DNA of 64,000 bases from Terriglobia bacterium (GCA_035712365.1 DASTAW010000048.1:1-64000), one strand, 5' to 3'. Shown: positions 52,078 through 61,371, counted from the first letter of the stretch. Notes: generated from the sequence alone by a model not told the origin. Made by a program: numbers and translations.

Positions 52078-52548
52078 ACTCCAATTCCTCTCTCCGGCAA
52101 TCAACACGCAGATTCGTACGCTTCAACTCATGATGGGCAGCGGCTTGAAGTGACGGACCTCGCGGGTTACCGGCTCAATCTAGAATATCCGCTATCCCAG
52201 GCCAGAGCAAGGTTGGCCCGAGGTTCTTCACAGATTGCGGAATGCTTTCTGGCCAGGGTTAAAATCCGGCTTGGAGTTCCGCGGCATTGCGAAATTGCTT
52301 TGCGCCGTCGCCCACGCCTGACGGATAATCGCCTGGGTTTCTCCAGCGGAAAACCACTAAGGCGCACGGCCGCCGCTCTTAGCAGCAGCTAAAAATCGCT
52401 CGTCATGCTGTGCAATGCGAAGCACCCTCGTAGTTGCGTGAAAATAAATGCAGAGATCCTTCGCTTTGCTCAGGATGACAGCGGGAGGAAAGAACTTTGT
52501 CAGCGACCGGCTGGGGGATCACGGCTCGCGGCGCAAGGAGAAAACATT
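52078..52548. other. Intergenic region before the serine hydrolase gene, with a dispersed repeat at 52450-52480
   Basis: About 470 bases separate the divergent thiI and serine hydrolase genes. The repeat-like piece CAGAGATCCTTCGC...CAGGATGACA (52450-52480), with pairing arms ATCCT/AGGAT, resembles 2171-2210. No gene is convincing in this stretch. Confidence 0.45.
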
Positions 52549-54744
52549 GTGAGCAAACCAGCCAATCGGCGAAATTTCATCAAGCACTCACTGGCCGCAG
52601 CCGGAGCCGCCTGGGTCGCGTCGGCGGGTCCTGGCGCCTCGGAGGCGTCGGATATTCGCGAGGATCCGGACATCTCAAGGCTCGAAAAGCTGAAGGACCA
52701 GCTTGCGGCGCGGCAAACCACCGGACTGCTTGTGCGCCGCCACAACCGCACTGTTTACGAATGGTACGCGGACGGATGGGGGCCGGAGAAGCCGCACTAC
52801 GCGGCCTCGATGTCAAAATCCCTGGTGGGCGGAATGTCGCTGCTGCTGGCGCTCGACGAGGGCCGCACCTCTGTGGATGGTCCTGCCTGGAAGTATATTC
52901 CCGACTGGAAACGGGATCCCTTGAAGTCGCGGATCACCATCCGTCAACTGGTCACGCACACTTCCGGCCTGGAGGACGCCGAAGAAGGCGGGAAACCGCA
53001 CGCGGAATTGACGGGGTGGAAGGGAGATTTCTGGAAGCGAAAGCCGAATCCCTTCTGGATTGCGATCCACCAAACTCCGGTGATCTACCCGCCCGGAACA
53101 AAATTTGCATACAGCAATCCGGGCTTTGCAGCGCTCGCTTACGCCATCACGGCCAGCCTTCGCGGCGGACCGCAACCGGATATTTACACTTTGCTGAAAG
53201 ATCGCGTCATGGACCCGATCGGAGTGCTCGATCGGGAGTGGTCAATCGGCTACGACGGGCCCACGGAACTGGACGGCCTGAAGATCTATGCCACCTGGGG
53301 CGGCGCATCTTATACGGCGCGGGCCACGGCAACACTCGGACAATTCATGTTACAGCGCGGCGAATGGAATGGCCGCCAGTTGATTAGCCGCAAGTTGGCT
53401 GAAAACGTGGTGAAGTATGCCGGCATGCCGCTGCCGGACCGCCAGAAGGAGGGCCCGTTCCTGGCGAGCGGCCTGGGCTGGTACACCAACTTCGACGGCA
53501 TCTGGCCGCAGGTCCCGCGCGACGCGTTTGTCGGGGCTGGCGCCGGGCACCAGGTGCTGCTGGTGGTTCCAAGCCTTGAGCTGGTGGTCGTGCGCAACGG
53601 GGGCGTGCTCGAACCGAAGGCGCCAACATACTGGGGAGCCATGTTCGATTACCTGATCACGCCGCTGATGAAGGCCCTGGGGCCTGAAGCGACCGTTCCC
53701 AGTGCGCCCCTGAAGCCGCCGTACCCTCCGAGTCCTGTCATCCGCAAAGTCACCTTCGCTCCCTCGGCGTCTATTGTCCGAAAAGCATTGGGCAGTGACA
53801 TCTGGCCTCTCACCTGGGCCGACGACGATGCGCAATACACGGCCTACGGCGATGGCTGGGGATTTGGGCCGCGTACGGAAAGGAAATTGAGCCTCGGCTT
53901 CGCGCGGGTGGCCGGCAATCCGGAGGATTTTGAGGGAACCAACATCCGCTCCCCGAGCGGCGAGCGCGTGGGAGATGGCCCCTCGGGTGCGAAGGCCAGC
54001 GGCATGCTGATGGTGGAAGGAACGCTCTACATGTGGGCGCGAAACTGCGGCAATGCCCAGCTCGCGTGGTCGGACGATCGCGCAGTGACGTGGCGCTGGG
54101 AGTTTCGAATCGAAGAGAGCTTTGGCTCTCCCGCCTTCCTCCAATTCGGGAGAAATTACGAGAGCGCCCGCGATGGATTTGTGTACATCTATTCTCAGGA
54201 TGGGCCCAGCGCATACCAACCCTCGGACGGACTGGTCCTGGCGAGAGTCGCGGAAGCTCGGATTCGTCAGCGCGGGGCTTATGAATTCTTCTCCCACATG
54301 GACCCAGCCGGTGCGCCGGTGTGGACGGGCGACATTCGCCGCCGCGGCAACGTTTTCACCTTTCCCGGCCGTTGTCAACGCGTGGGCGCCGTTTACAATC
54401 CGTTCTGCAGGCGGTACCTGCTGTCACTTGGCTTTGACCAATCGGGAGGCTGGGGAATTTTTGACGCGCCGGAACCCTGGGGGCCATGGACCACGGCATA
54501 TCTCACACGCGACTGGGGGCTTGGGCAGACGCACGACTATCGGCTGCCCTCCAAATGGATCAGCGATGGCGGGAAAACCCTGGCGCTGGTCTTCTCCGGC
54601 CGAGAGCATGACGGAGTGGAGTACGATGCCCTCTGCGTGCGTCGCCTCCGTCTGGAGTTCGTTACCGGTGGTCGGAACGTTGCAACCGCAAAAGCTGTGC
54701 CCGGCAGAAAAGTCAATTATCCCGCGCTCGACTTGGGAGTTTGA
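52549..54744 (+). CDS. Tat-exported serine hydrolase (class C beta-lactamase fold) fused to a beta-propeller-like domain
   Basis: 731 residues from GTG 52549 with AAGGAG nine bases upstream. The signal 'NRRNFIKHSLAAAGAAWVAS' is twin-arginine type. The first half is a penicillin-binding/beta-lactamase class C fold with Ser87-x-x-Lys90 ('SMSK') and Tyr188-Ser-Asn190; 'GAGAGHQ' may be the third motif. From about residue 400 to 725 comes a beta-rich region ('LAWSDDRAVTWRW', 'RDGFVYIYSQDG', 'YNPFCRRYLLSLGFDQSGGW') like DUF4185 or GH43-type propellers. Family members are esterases or peptidases. A carbohydrate esterase with a glycan-binding propeller is one reading, but the substrate is unknown. 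Confidence 0.8.
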   Translation: MSKPANRRNFIKHSLAAAGAAWVASAGPGASEASDIREDPDISRLEKLKDQLAARQTTGLLVRRHNRTVYEWYADGWGPEKPHYAASMSKSLVGGMSLLLALDEGRTSVDGPAWKYIPDWKRDPLKSRITIRQLVTHTSGLEDAEEGGKPHAELTGWKGDFWKRKPNPFWIAIHQTPVIYPPGTKFAYSNPGFAALAYAITASLRGGPQPDIYTLLKDRVMDPIGVLDREWSIGYDGPTELDGLKIYATWGGASYTARATATLGQFMLQRGEWNGRQLISRKLAENVVKYAGMPLPDRQKEGPFLASGLGWYTNFDGIWPQVPRDAFVGAGAGHQVLLVVPSLELVVVRNGGVLEPKAPTYWGAMFDYLITPLMKALGPEATVPSAPLKPPYPPSPVIRKVTFAPSASIVRKALGSDIWPLTWADDDAQYTAYGDGWGFGPRTERKLSLGFARVAGNPEDFEGTNIRSPSGERVGDGPSGAKASGMLMVEGTLYMWARNCGNAQLAWSDDRAVTWRWEFRIEESFGSPAFLQFGRNYESARDGFVYIYSQDGPSAYQPSDGLVLARVAEARIRQRGAYEFFSHMDPAGAPVWTGDIRRRGNVFTFPGRCQRVGAVYNPFCRRYLLSLGFDQSGGWGIFDAPEPWGPWTTAYLTRDWGLGQTHDYRLPSKWISDGGKTLALVFSGREHDGVEYDALCVRRLRLEFVTGGRNVATAKAVPGRKVNYPALDLGV

Positions 54745-55346
54745 GCTTGCAGGCTGCTGTAGTATGCTTCTTGGCGAATTCGCGAGGCGGGGCAGACTTC
54801 AACCTCGAAAGTGAGTCGAAGAAGGTGACAAGGTTACACGCATTGTCGATCGCGGTTCTCGGCGTGTGGGTCGGGTGGACCCTCTTCATGTGGTTCGCGG
54901 CCACGCGGAGTTTTCGGACGGTTGAGGAAGTGCTGAACTCGCCCCCAGCTCAATTCAGCACCGACGTCCACGGATTGGAGCCTCGGCAGACGCGAGAAAT
55001 CCTGCGCTACCTCGCCTCGGAAATCAATCGCACCTATTTCAGCGCCTATGGCTGGGGCCAACTGGCGTTGGGCGCGGTCCTGCTTTTCCTGCTGGCATGG
55101 AAAACGCCGCGGAATGGCCTGAATGTGGCCGTCGCCGCCGTCATGCTCTTTATCGTTGTCTTACTCGCGCTGGGAGTGATGCCGCAGATCATCGCGCTTG
55201 GGAGGAACATCGATTTCCTTCCCCGCACACCGCCGCCACCCGGCTATCAGCGGTTCTGGAAACTGCACATGATGTTTACGGGGCTGGACGGGGCAAAACT
55301 GCTGGGCGGAATCTTGCTACTGGTGCGATTGATTGCGTTTCCGTGA
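54741..55346 (+). CDS. Hypothetical membrane protein, DUF4149/TMEM205-like
   Basis: Up to 201 residues. The TTG at 54741 overlaps the preceding stop; a GTG or TTG near 54820-54845 is an alternative start. Four hydrophobic helices are visible: 'LHALSIAVLGVWVGWTLFMW', 'YGWGQLALGAVLLFLLAW', 'NVAVAAVMLFIVVLLALG', and 'GAKLLGGILLLVRLIAF'. The layout and the 'ATRSFRTVEEVLNSP' loop recall DUF4149, a small membrane family of unknown role, but the match is tentative. The overlap suggests co-transcription with the serine hydrolase. Confidence 0.55.
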   Translation: MSLQAAVVCFLANSRGGADFNLESESKKVTRLHALSIAVLGVWVGWTLFMWFAATRSFRTVEEVLNSPPAQFSTDVHGLEPRQTREILRYLASEINRTYFSAYGWGQLALGAVLLFLLAWKTPRNGLNVAVAAVMLFIVVLLALGVMPQIIALGRNIDFLPRTPPPPGYQRFWKLHMMFTGLDGAKLLGGILLLVRLIAFP

Positions 55347-55476
55347 TCCGGGTACTCGACAGAGCGGGTGCTGCTTGACACGATTGGAGGCCGATGGCAA
55401 CATGAAAACTGCCGTCAACATCAATGCCGCCTCCGCTGGAGGTTGTTGATCGGTGGCGGCTCCCGCTAAAGTTTGC

Positions 55477-55563
55477 GCCGAAGTGGCGGAATTGGCAGAC
55501 GCGCTACATTCAGGGTGTAGTGCCCGTCAGGGCGTGGAGGTTCGAGTCCTCTCTTCGGCACCA
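55477..55563 (+). tRNA. tRNA-Leu (anticodon CAG)
   Basis: The 87-base gene folds as a class II tRNA. Acceptor stem GCCGAAG (55477-55483) pairs with CTTCGGC (55553-55559), followed by discriminator A and encoded CCA. The D-arm contains TGGCAGAC; the anticodon stem CTACA/TGTAG encloses TTCAGGG with CAG as anticodon. A long variable arm TGCCCGTCAGGGCG and the T-loop GGTTCGAGTCC complete it. It decodes CUG, a frequent Leu codon in GC-rich genomes. Confidence 0.96.
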
Positions 55564-55714
55564 GGTTCATGGTTCCCCAAATTTTTTGCACTCCGGCAGA
55601 CTGCCGTTGAGATATCTGCCGCCGGCCGGTTTGCGGCGACGGCAAAAGATTCTGTTTTCTCGGGATCACTGGTAGCAGTTCAATACTGTGGAAAAGGATG
55701 GAGGTAATCCCCGA

Positions 55715-56479
55715 ATGAAAGCCACTCAAAGCAATGGGCGTCACCAGCAGTGGCCATACATTTTGTTTGGCGCATTTGTCGGCACAGGCCTCGTCCTGTT
55801 CGGACTCGGCTACTCAGCCAACACGCTTGCAGCTTTGCAGAAGCTGAGCTTCCACTGCAACTTCAGCCCGAAGGACCTCAGCGAGTGGACGTTTCCCCAT
55901 GCCCAGGACTGGGCGAGCAAGACCGAAAGCGGCCAGACGTATCTGCACATGCTGCGCCCGCGTGATCCTGGCGTGCCCCGCCGGCCGCTGCAATTCGCCC
56001 GGCTCAAGAACGTAAACGTAGGCAGCTTTAACCTCAGCGTCAAGACGCGGCGTGAAGGCAAATCCATGATCGTCGTCTTTAATTACGTCGATACCCTGCA
56101 CTTCTATTACACGCACATCTCCCACGACCGTGGCACGGTCCAGCCGGTCCACAACGGCATCTTCCTGGTGGACGGAGCTCCGCGCAGGCGGATTGCCGGT
56201 ACGGAAGCGCAGGCGGCCCTGCCGGACACGAAGTGGCACACCATCCGAGTGGTCCGGAATGTCGAATCGGGCCTGATCCAGGTTTACTCGGATGTTCAAC
56301 AGAAGCCGTTGTTCTCCGTGGTGGACCACCATTTCCCCTGCGGACAAATCGGGCTGGGATCGTTTGATGAGCTGGGCGATTTTGCTGACCTGAAGATAAC
56401 GTCAAGCGATGCAGGCTGCACGCCTCGAGCGCCAGCCTCGCCGCAGGCGCTGCTGCAACAGCCGGAAATCCAACGCTAA
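55715..56479 (+). CDS. Membrane-anchored protein with concanavalin-like (DUF1080-related) domain
   Basis: 254 residues from the ATG at 55715, with GGAGG upstream. One N-terminal transmembrane helix ('YILFGAFVGTGLVLFGLGYS') leaves a roughly 210-residue external domain. That domain has jelly-roll features: 'FSPKDLSEWTF', 'NVGSFNLSVKTRREGKSMIV', 'PDTKWHTIRVVRNVESGLIQ', 'GQIGLGSFDELGDFADLKI'. It resembles the DUF1080/LamG group seen at 1357-2031 but more distantly. Glycan binding or hydrolysis is likely but unproven. It is downstream of the tRNA gene and appears monocistronic. Confidence 0.6.
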   Translation: MKATQSNGRHQQWPYILFGAFVGTGLVLFGLGYSANTLAALQKLSFHCNFSPKDLSEWTFPHAQDWASKTESGQTYLHMLRPRDPGVPRRPLQFARLKNVNVGSFNLSVKTRREGKSMIVVFNYVDTLHFYYTHISHDRGTVQPVHNGIFLVDGAPRRRIAGTEAQAALPDTKWHTIRVVRNVESGLIQVYSDVQQKPLFSVVDHHFPCGQIGLGSFDELGDFADLKITSSDAGCTPRAPASPQALLQQPEIQR

Positions 56480-56623
56480 CAACCCGGCGAAGGGACCCGG
56501 CAGGCCCGTCCGAGAACGCGAAAACTTCCTTAAAAGCAGTTCGGCGTGAGAAGCAGAGTGTTCACTCCACCCTCACGCCGAATCAACTTTCTGCAGAGCA
56601 GGTCGTGGACCGTTCGAGCATCT

Positions 56624-56662
56624 GACGGCAAGCCCCTTGAACGAACTGGGGAGCTTGCCGTC
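56624..56662 (-). terminator. Strong hairpin downstream of the DUF4382 gene
   Basis: GACGGCAAGCCCC (56624-56636) pairs with GGGGAGCTTGCCGTC (56648-56662) with a two-base bulge. It is twelve bases after the stop of the minus-strand DUF4382 gene. No T-run follows, so it may protect the 3' end rather than terminate. Confidence 0.45.
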
Positions 56663-56673
56663 GAGGGCCGATG

Positions 56674-58230
56674 TTACGGGGCTGTGCAGCCCGTCAAAGC
56701 AAGGGTGAGAGAGCTTTGGGTGGTCTGGTCCACGCTGCTCCCAGGGGTAACGTTGATCGCACTGCTGATTGCGGGCGATGACGTGCAGGTCAACAACGTG
56801 GTATTCAGGGAAGTATTCATTGACCCGTCGGCAAGCCCCTCGATCATGTAGGTTGCTGAATTCGTCGAACTGGGCGCCACCACGTTGTTGCCGGTGTTGC
56901 TGTCCCACGTTCCGACCGCCGCAGCGCTGGCAGGCACCGTCAGCGAATATGCTACGCAATCGAGCGATGCTGTGGCGCAGGCGCTGGTCGGGGTGGCCAC
57001 GGTGGTGTACACAGGCGGCTGGGAGTCCGTGACATTACCGCCTGGCGTAGACGTCTTCCCGAGCAACGGGATCGACAGGAACACCGTGCTGCTGCCGTTA
57101 GTCACCGATTGAGTGGCAGTAACCTGCACGTCGCCGGCAACAGCAGTGCTGCCGGTTCCCTGGCTTGTGATCTGGCCAGAAATAACAGCCGGATCCGCCG
57201 GGCCGCCGCTGTTGGTTTCCGCAAATAGCGGGATGCTGCCCGGGCTGCCGCCGACGGGGACCCCGAACACCACGCTGGGATTGTAGGTCGTAGTGGTTGC
57301 GCCCTCGGTCGTAGTGCCGGCAACAACGATGTCGAAGTTCCCCGAGGCATTCGACGCGATAGGGCAGAACGCAAACGATCCATCGGAAGCCGTCAGTCCC
57401 GACAAGATCACGCGGTCGGTGGGCGTGGGCGATCCGCTATCGGGCTGCTCCAGCAAGACGACGGCGTTCGGGACGCCCATCCCGGGATTGGGTGAACCTG
57501 CGCCTTCCACAACCTTGCCGGTAATGCTGTTGGTGTTTGTGCTGACCTCGCCCGCGTGCAGAACGGGTTTGAAGCGATATTGGCCGTTCCCTTCTCTGAC
57601 GATCGAGGAGCAAGTCTTAAAGTCGATGTTCAAATCCGTGCTCTGGCCCGCCGTGACAGTCAGCCCTCCATTCGTAATCTGGGAGGCCGGAATCTTGATG
57701 CCGGTTTGCGCCTGGCTGGACAATTGCAGTTCCACCGCTGTGCCATCCGATCCGTCCAGATTTCTGGGGACCACACAATTGAACCCTCCAGTGGTGCAGG
57801 CATTGCCCGAAAGGGACCCAGATGCGTTGTTCGCCATCAGAATCAGGCGGATCTGCTGGTACTTGCCCGGCGGGAGCGATTTTTGGCCAAGCATGAAGAG
57901 CGTGCCGCAAAAATTCGGGGTGGCGGTTGGGTTCAATGACAGCAGGTCCACCTGCTGGGGCTTGTTGGAGAGGTCTACAAGGGTCTGCCAGCCGCTATTG
58001 TCTGTAGCACTGATGTTTGCCTCGACTTTGGTAATCGTCACCCATACATGGTTGAAATCGAGCGAACATGTCGGTGGGTCGCTGAGAAAAGTCCTGACGG
58101 TGCCGGTGGTCGGGCCGGAAGAAGACATCGTGCTGCCGCCGCAACTGATCAAGGCAGCAACCGCAAATGATAAAACCAATGAAAGCGCAAGCGCCGTGCA
58201 AGCACGGGCGTTGCTCCTGCTGATCCACAT
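56674..58230 (-). CDS. DUF4382 lipoprotein
   Basis: 518 residues from the ATG at 58230, with AGGAGGAACC upstream. The N-terminus is a lipoprotein signal ending at 'AALISC'. The next 180 residues match DUF4382: 'GTVRTFLSDPPTCSLDFNHV' and 'WVTITKVEANI', then 'VDLLSLN', 'LPPGKYQQIRLIL', 'LNIDFKTCSSIV'. A carboxypeptidase-regulatory-like or Ig-like beta section follows ('GKVVEGAGSPNPG', 'VILSGLTASDGSFAF'), and the C-terminus is Ser/Thr/Val-rich. It is probably anchored to the outer membrane and surface-exposed. The family is common in Acidobacteriota and Bacteroidota, with no known function. Confidence 0.85.
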   Translation of the reverse strand: MWISRSNARACTALALSLVLSFAVAALISCGGSTMSSSGPTTGTVRTFLSDPPTCSLDFNHVWVTITKVEANISATDNSGWQTLVDLSNKPQQVDLLSLNPTATPNFCGTLFMLGQKSLPPGKYQQIRLILMANNASGSLSGNACTTGGFNCVVPRNLDGSDGTAVELQLSSQAQTGIKIPASQITNGGLTVTAGQSTDLNIDFKTCSSIVREGNGQYRFKPVLHAGEVSTNTNSITGKVVEGAGSPNPGMGVPNAVVLLEQPDSGSPTPTDRVILSGLTASDGSFAFCPIASNASGNFDIVVAGTTTEGATTTTYNPSVVFGVPVGGSPGSIPLFAETNSGGPADPAVISGQITSQGTGSTAVAGDVQVTATQSVTNGSSTVFLSIPLLGKTSTPGGNVTDSQPPVYTTVATPTSACATASLDCVAYSLTVPASAAAVGTWDSNTGNNVVAPSSTNSATYMIEGLADGSMNTSLNTTLLTCTSSPAISSAINVTPGSSVDQTTQSSLTLALTGCTAP

Positions 58231-58681
58231 GGTTCCTCCTGAATTGAGCACGTTGAGCATTAACGTCCTGCTGAAAAACTCCCTGTGTGAAGTCATCGTG
58301 AGCGAAGCGGCGGTTGTTACACAACTCTGCTCCCAAGCCGCCAGGCTCAGAACATAACTCGATAGTCAGCGTCCCCCGGTAGAAGTTTGTATACCACCGT
58401 GTAGGAAACACCCGCAATAGTAGGCCAGCTAGTAACTACGTAGCAAAATAAGCGGCTTCTAACGCTTGCCTTGAAACACGTCCTGAGTTGGCGGCTGGCC
58501 AATCCCTCGCCAGGCGCAGGTAAACCCGTGAGGGTTAAACAAATGTCAATCGAGTAGTGCTATCGGCGGCGAATCGGAGAGAGACTTCCGCCGCTGCATT
58601 TCATGGTTGTCGAAAAGCCATCGAGACAGAGGCTTCGACGGATTCAATGACGAGATCTGTTCTTCTTTGCCAAACTGAGAA
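58231..58681. other. Intergenic region with leader-like hairpins
   Basis: This 451-base spacer lies upstream of the DUF4382 gene and downstream of the coiled-coil gene. CCCTC (58504-58508) can pair with GAGGG (58530-58534), and AACCC-GTGA-GGGTT (58523-58536) is an alternative hairpin. These could belong to a 5' leader read on the minus strand. No gene is convincing. Confidence 0.4.
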
Positions 58682-59617
58682 TCACTGGCTGTTCGCGCCG
58701 GCAGCCGGATGGCTCAGGTCAGCGCTAGCAGGCTGCCCGGCTGGAGGGCCTGCCGAGCCGGCACCGGTCACCGGTGTTTGGCTGGCATTCGCGGCGGACA
58801 TCCGGCTTCCTTCGTATTTCGGCGCACTGACGTATCCGTGCATGTGGTTCTTGCTGATGCTGTTGACCACAAGCTGCAGCGGCTGTCCAGCCTGCTCCGT
58901 ATAAAAGACCACCGGCTCATAAACGTTGATATGCTTCTTGACCAGTTCCCGGTCGTTTACAATGACGTGAAGATCACAAAACTGGTGCTTCGAGTTTGTC
59001 TTCCGGAGTGATACTTCAATCGGCCCAACGCGCTGGAAGCGATTGGCCTTAGTCATGTCAAACTCGAAGTAATTGCGCTCGCCCTTCTTTTCCAGTTCAA
59101 CGAGCTCCGCGTGGGTTTTGGCGATGGAGCCGTTCAGCTCAGCCCGAGTCGAGTCCAGATTGCCCTGGAGGTCGGAGCGGGTCTTCGCAATGTCCTCCTG
59201 AGTAGACGCTATAGCTTTTTGATGCGCAGCAAGCTCGCCCTGCACCTCTTTCCATCGAGGGTCGTCCCTGTTTACTACTTTTTTGGCGCCGGCCTGGTGG
59301 CGAATGTGTTCCCGCCGGAGCTCAGCGGTGCGCCGAGCCTCCTCAGCAGCCTTTTCGCGTGCCGCCTGCTGCGTTTGCAGAGTGTTCAACTCAGAGGAGA
59401 GAGTTTGAACCTGCCCTTTCGTCTGCGTCAGGGAAGCCGTTAGCTCGTCATTACGGGCCGAGAGTTGGCTGGCTACTTTTTGCTGCTGAACGATGAATCC
59501 AACGGCGACCGCAACAACACACAAGAAAAGCACTGCCGCCACCCACAAGGGATTCAGGCCCCTGTGGGACGATTCGGGAATGTTCTCATTTGCATGCTGA
59601 TTCAGATTCTGGTCCAT
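58682..59617 (-). CDS. Membrane-anchored coiled-coil protein of unknown function
   Basis: 311 residues. One transmembrane helix near residues 24-44 ('NPLWVAAVLFLCVVAVAVGF') is followed by about 140 residues of heptad-rich coiled coil ('RNDELTASLTQTKGQVQTLS', 'GELAAHQKAIASTQEDIAKT', 'LDSTRAELNGSIAKTHAELV'). A beta-rich globular domain comes next ('NYFEFDMTKANRFQRVGPIE', 'QFCDLHVIVNDRELVKKHIN'), and the C-terminus is Ala/Pro/Ser-rich. This layout suits an envelope scaffold or sensor, but I recognise no family. It is monocistronic on the minus strand. Confidence 0.65.
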   Translation of the reverse strand: MDQNLNQHANENIPESSHRGLNPLWVAAVLFLCVVAVAVGFIVQQQKVASQLSARNDELTASLTQTKGQVQTLSSELNTLQTQQAAREKAAEEARRTAELRREHIRHQAGAKKVVNRDDPRWKEVQGELAAHQKAIASTQEDIAKTRSDLQGNLDSTRAELNGSIAKTHAELVELEKKGERNYFEFDMTKANRFQRVGPIEVSLRKTNSKHQFCDLHVIVNDRELVKKHINVYEPVVFYTEQAGQPLQLVVNSISKNHMHGYVSAPKYEGSRMSAANASQTPVTGAGSAGPPAGQPASADLSHPAAGANSQ

Positions 59618-59934
59618 AGGTTTTACTCTCTCAATCGGGTTGCTGCGCAGCGACGGCTTTGAACTCCGGAGATCAGGAAAGGGCCTCTCCGGAATACTTC
59701 TTCATTCTCGGGAGCGCACTCCGTAAAAGCCTGATCAGGCCATTTGCAGCAACCATCAAAATTGGAAGTCGCGTGTGTCATTCTTCAACACAAAGCGCCG
59801 ACCTGTGGCTAAGCAAAAGCCCTGCCACAGGCGGGGGATCGGCTAATCGACTTGTCTACAGCAGGTTAACACCCAACTTGGGAAAACTCCCGCCGCCGTG
59901 AATGAGAACAGTTTTCTTGTAAGGTGCAAAATTT
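59618..59934. other. Intergenic region containing a perfect palindrome
   Basis: This 317-base spacer precedes the coiled-coil gene on the minus strand. It contains the perfect 12-base palindrome GCCTGATCAGGC (59729-59740) and a TCCGGA pair about 60 bases nearer that gene. Either could be an operator. No gene is seen. Confidence 0.4.
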
Positions 59935-61026
59935 TCATGGTACGGGGGTATTCGACGAAACCGATGGCATCCGGCGGCCCATTCCCCTCCTGGCTTCTCC
60001 CGTCGGGTCGATGGGAACCCAGCGTCCTTCACGTGCCGCCTGATAAATCGCCTGCATCACTAGGACATCGCGGAGCCCTTCAAGTCCGTCCGGCTCCGGG
60101 TCTCTCTCCTTCCGGATGGAATCAGCAAGAGCGTCGAGCTCTAGTGCAAACTCGTCTATGATCCGGAAGCGTTTTTCGAACCAGCGTCCACCGATCTTGC
60201 CGAACAGCCGTCTTTCTTCGTCGAATGCGAAGGCAGGGTCAAGCGCCGCCCAACCCTTTTCTCCAAAAACTTTGAGGAAGCTGGCCTGTGCAGCCCCAAA
60301 ACTGGAGGTGGCCTGCACGAAGAGAGCATCAGGAAATTTGAGCTGAAAACCGATGCTTTCTTCGACGCGCCTGAAGCATTCGGGATGTGTGGACCAGCTA
60401 TAGGCGCTGGCTTCGAGCGGTTCCTTGCCCGTCAGCCATCGAATGGTATTCACGCAATAGACGCCAACGTCCACCAGCGATCCGCCGCCAGAAGCCGCTG
60501 GATCAAAATGCCACGCTGGCACACTCTTTCTGGATGGCAGAAAGATGGTGAATGCAGAATGGATGAGCTTCAGCCTGCCAAGCTTCCCGGCAGCAATAAG
60601 CTTTTTAAGAGCAAGGCTCGCGGGCTCAAAATATTTCCGGTAAGCGATCATCAGCCGCACGTTGCTCTCCCGGCAGGCCTGGATCATCTCCCGGCACTCG
60701 TCGGGGGTCCTGGCCATTGGCTTTTCGCACAACACGTGCCGTCCGGCTCGCGCCGCCTGCACAGAGTACCGGGTGTGGGTCCCGTTGTCCGTGGCGATGA
60801 AGACGGCCTCGACATCAGGATTCGCAAGGCACCGCTCATAGTCTTCGTAGGTGTATGACGCGCTTGCGCCAAAGCGGGTGGCCAGGCGTTTGGCTTTCTT
60901 CAGGTCACCGCTGACCACGGCAACCAGTTTTGCTTTCCTACTGTGGCGGAAGGCAGGCAGTACGGCAACTTGCGAAATCCTGCCCAGACCCACCACCGCA
61001 TAGCCAACTCTTTTCTCGTTCGTCAT
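59935..61026 (-). CDS. Gfo/Idh/MocA-family oxidoreductase, glucose-fructose-oxidoreductase-like
   Basis: 363 residues, ATG preceded by AGGAG. The N-terminal Rossmann fold has 'YAVVGLGRISQVAVLPAF', 'AVVSGDLKKAKRLATRFG', 'VFIATDNGTHTRYSVQAARA' and the family 'CEKPMARTPDE' Lys-Pro. The C-terminal domain includes 'YRKYFEPASLALKKLI' and 'GGGSLVDVGVYCVNTIRWLT', the Asp-x-x-x-Tyr region carrying catalytic residues. No Tat or Sec signal is present, so it is cytosolic. These enzymes oxidise or epimerise sugars using a tightly bound nicotinamide cofactor. The sequence resembles the GFOR branch, but the substrate is open. Confidence 0.88.
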   Translation of the reverse strand: MTNEKRVGYAVVGLGRISQVAVLPAFRHSRKAKLVAVVSGDLKKAKRLATRFGASASYTYEDYERCLANPDVEAVFIATDNGTHTRYSVQAARAGRHVLCEKPMARTPDECREMIQACRESNVRLMIAYRKYFEPASLALKKLIAAGKLGRLKLIHSAFTIFLPSRKSVPAWHFDPAASGGGSLVDVGVYCVNTIRWLTGKEPLEASAYSWSTHPECFRRVEESIGFQLKFPDALFVQATSSFGAAQASFLKVFGEKGWAALDPAFAFDEERRLFGKIGGRWFEKRFRIIDEFALELDALADSIRKERDPEPDGLEGLRDVLVMQAIYQAAREGRWVPIDPTGEARRGMGRRMPSVSSNTPVP

Positions 61027-61371
61027 TTAGAACTCCTGTCCGAAATAGATGGATTCTACACCAGGCGCCGGCTCCATCAGCAGACCTTTGTTTTCCAGCC
61101 GGAAAAACGAGTGATCGGGAGGGCATCAGAAAGCCGCCATGGGCGCAGAATTTCGCGCTCGCATTCAGCTTGACTTTTGCACTCGAAGGACTAAATTAGT
61201 ATCAGGAGGCACAGAGGTGCATGTGCTGTACGCCGGTTCGGACAGGGGTCCCGGTGTGAAGCCACAAGAACTCAAGCTGCTTGCTACTTTCTAACCGAAC
61301 CATAGGGCCACGTATCTACTCTTACGGTTGAGGTCTCCGTCTGCTGGATCCGACGGTATGAGGAGGGTCCC
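61027..61371. other. Intergenic region upstream of a small membrane-protein gene
   Basis: This 345-base spacer holds a promoter-like pair (61170-61197) and a potential leader of about 165 bases. The leader contains the stem GGAC-AGGG-GTCC (near 61237) and CCGTC/GACGG (near 61338-61357). No gene or known riboswitch is recognised. Confidence 0.4.
61170..61197 (+). promoter_or_regulatory. Candidate promoter for the 46-residue membrane protein
   Basis: TTGACT (61170-61175) and TAAATT (61192-61197) are separated by 16 bases. They fit sigma-70-type elements reading toward the small gene at 61372. Confidence 0.4.

Noticed and set aside
50755-52392. 545-codon open frame on the plus strand
   Set aside because: It lies antisense to thiI, whose THUMP and PP-loop motifs are clear. 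The plus-strand product is His/Arg/Gln-rich without any fold-like pattern, a common shadow in GC-rich DNA.
58557-58904. 115-codon plus-strand frame at the end of the coiled-coil gene
   Set aside because: It overlaps the C-terminal coding region of the minus-strand gene and lacks a ribosome-binding site.
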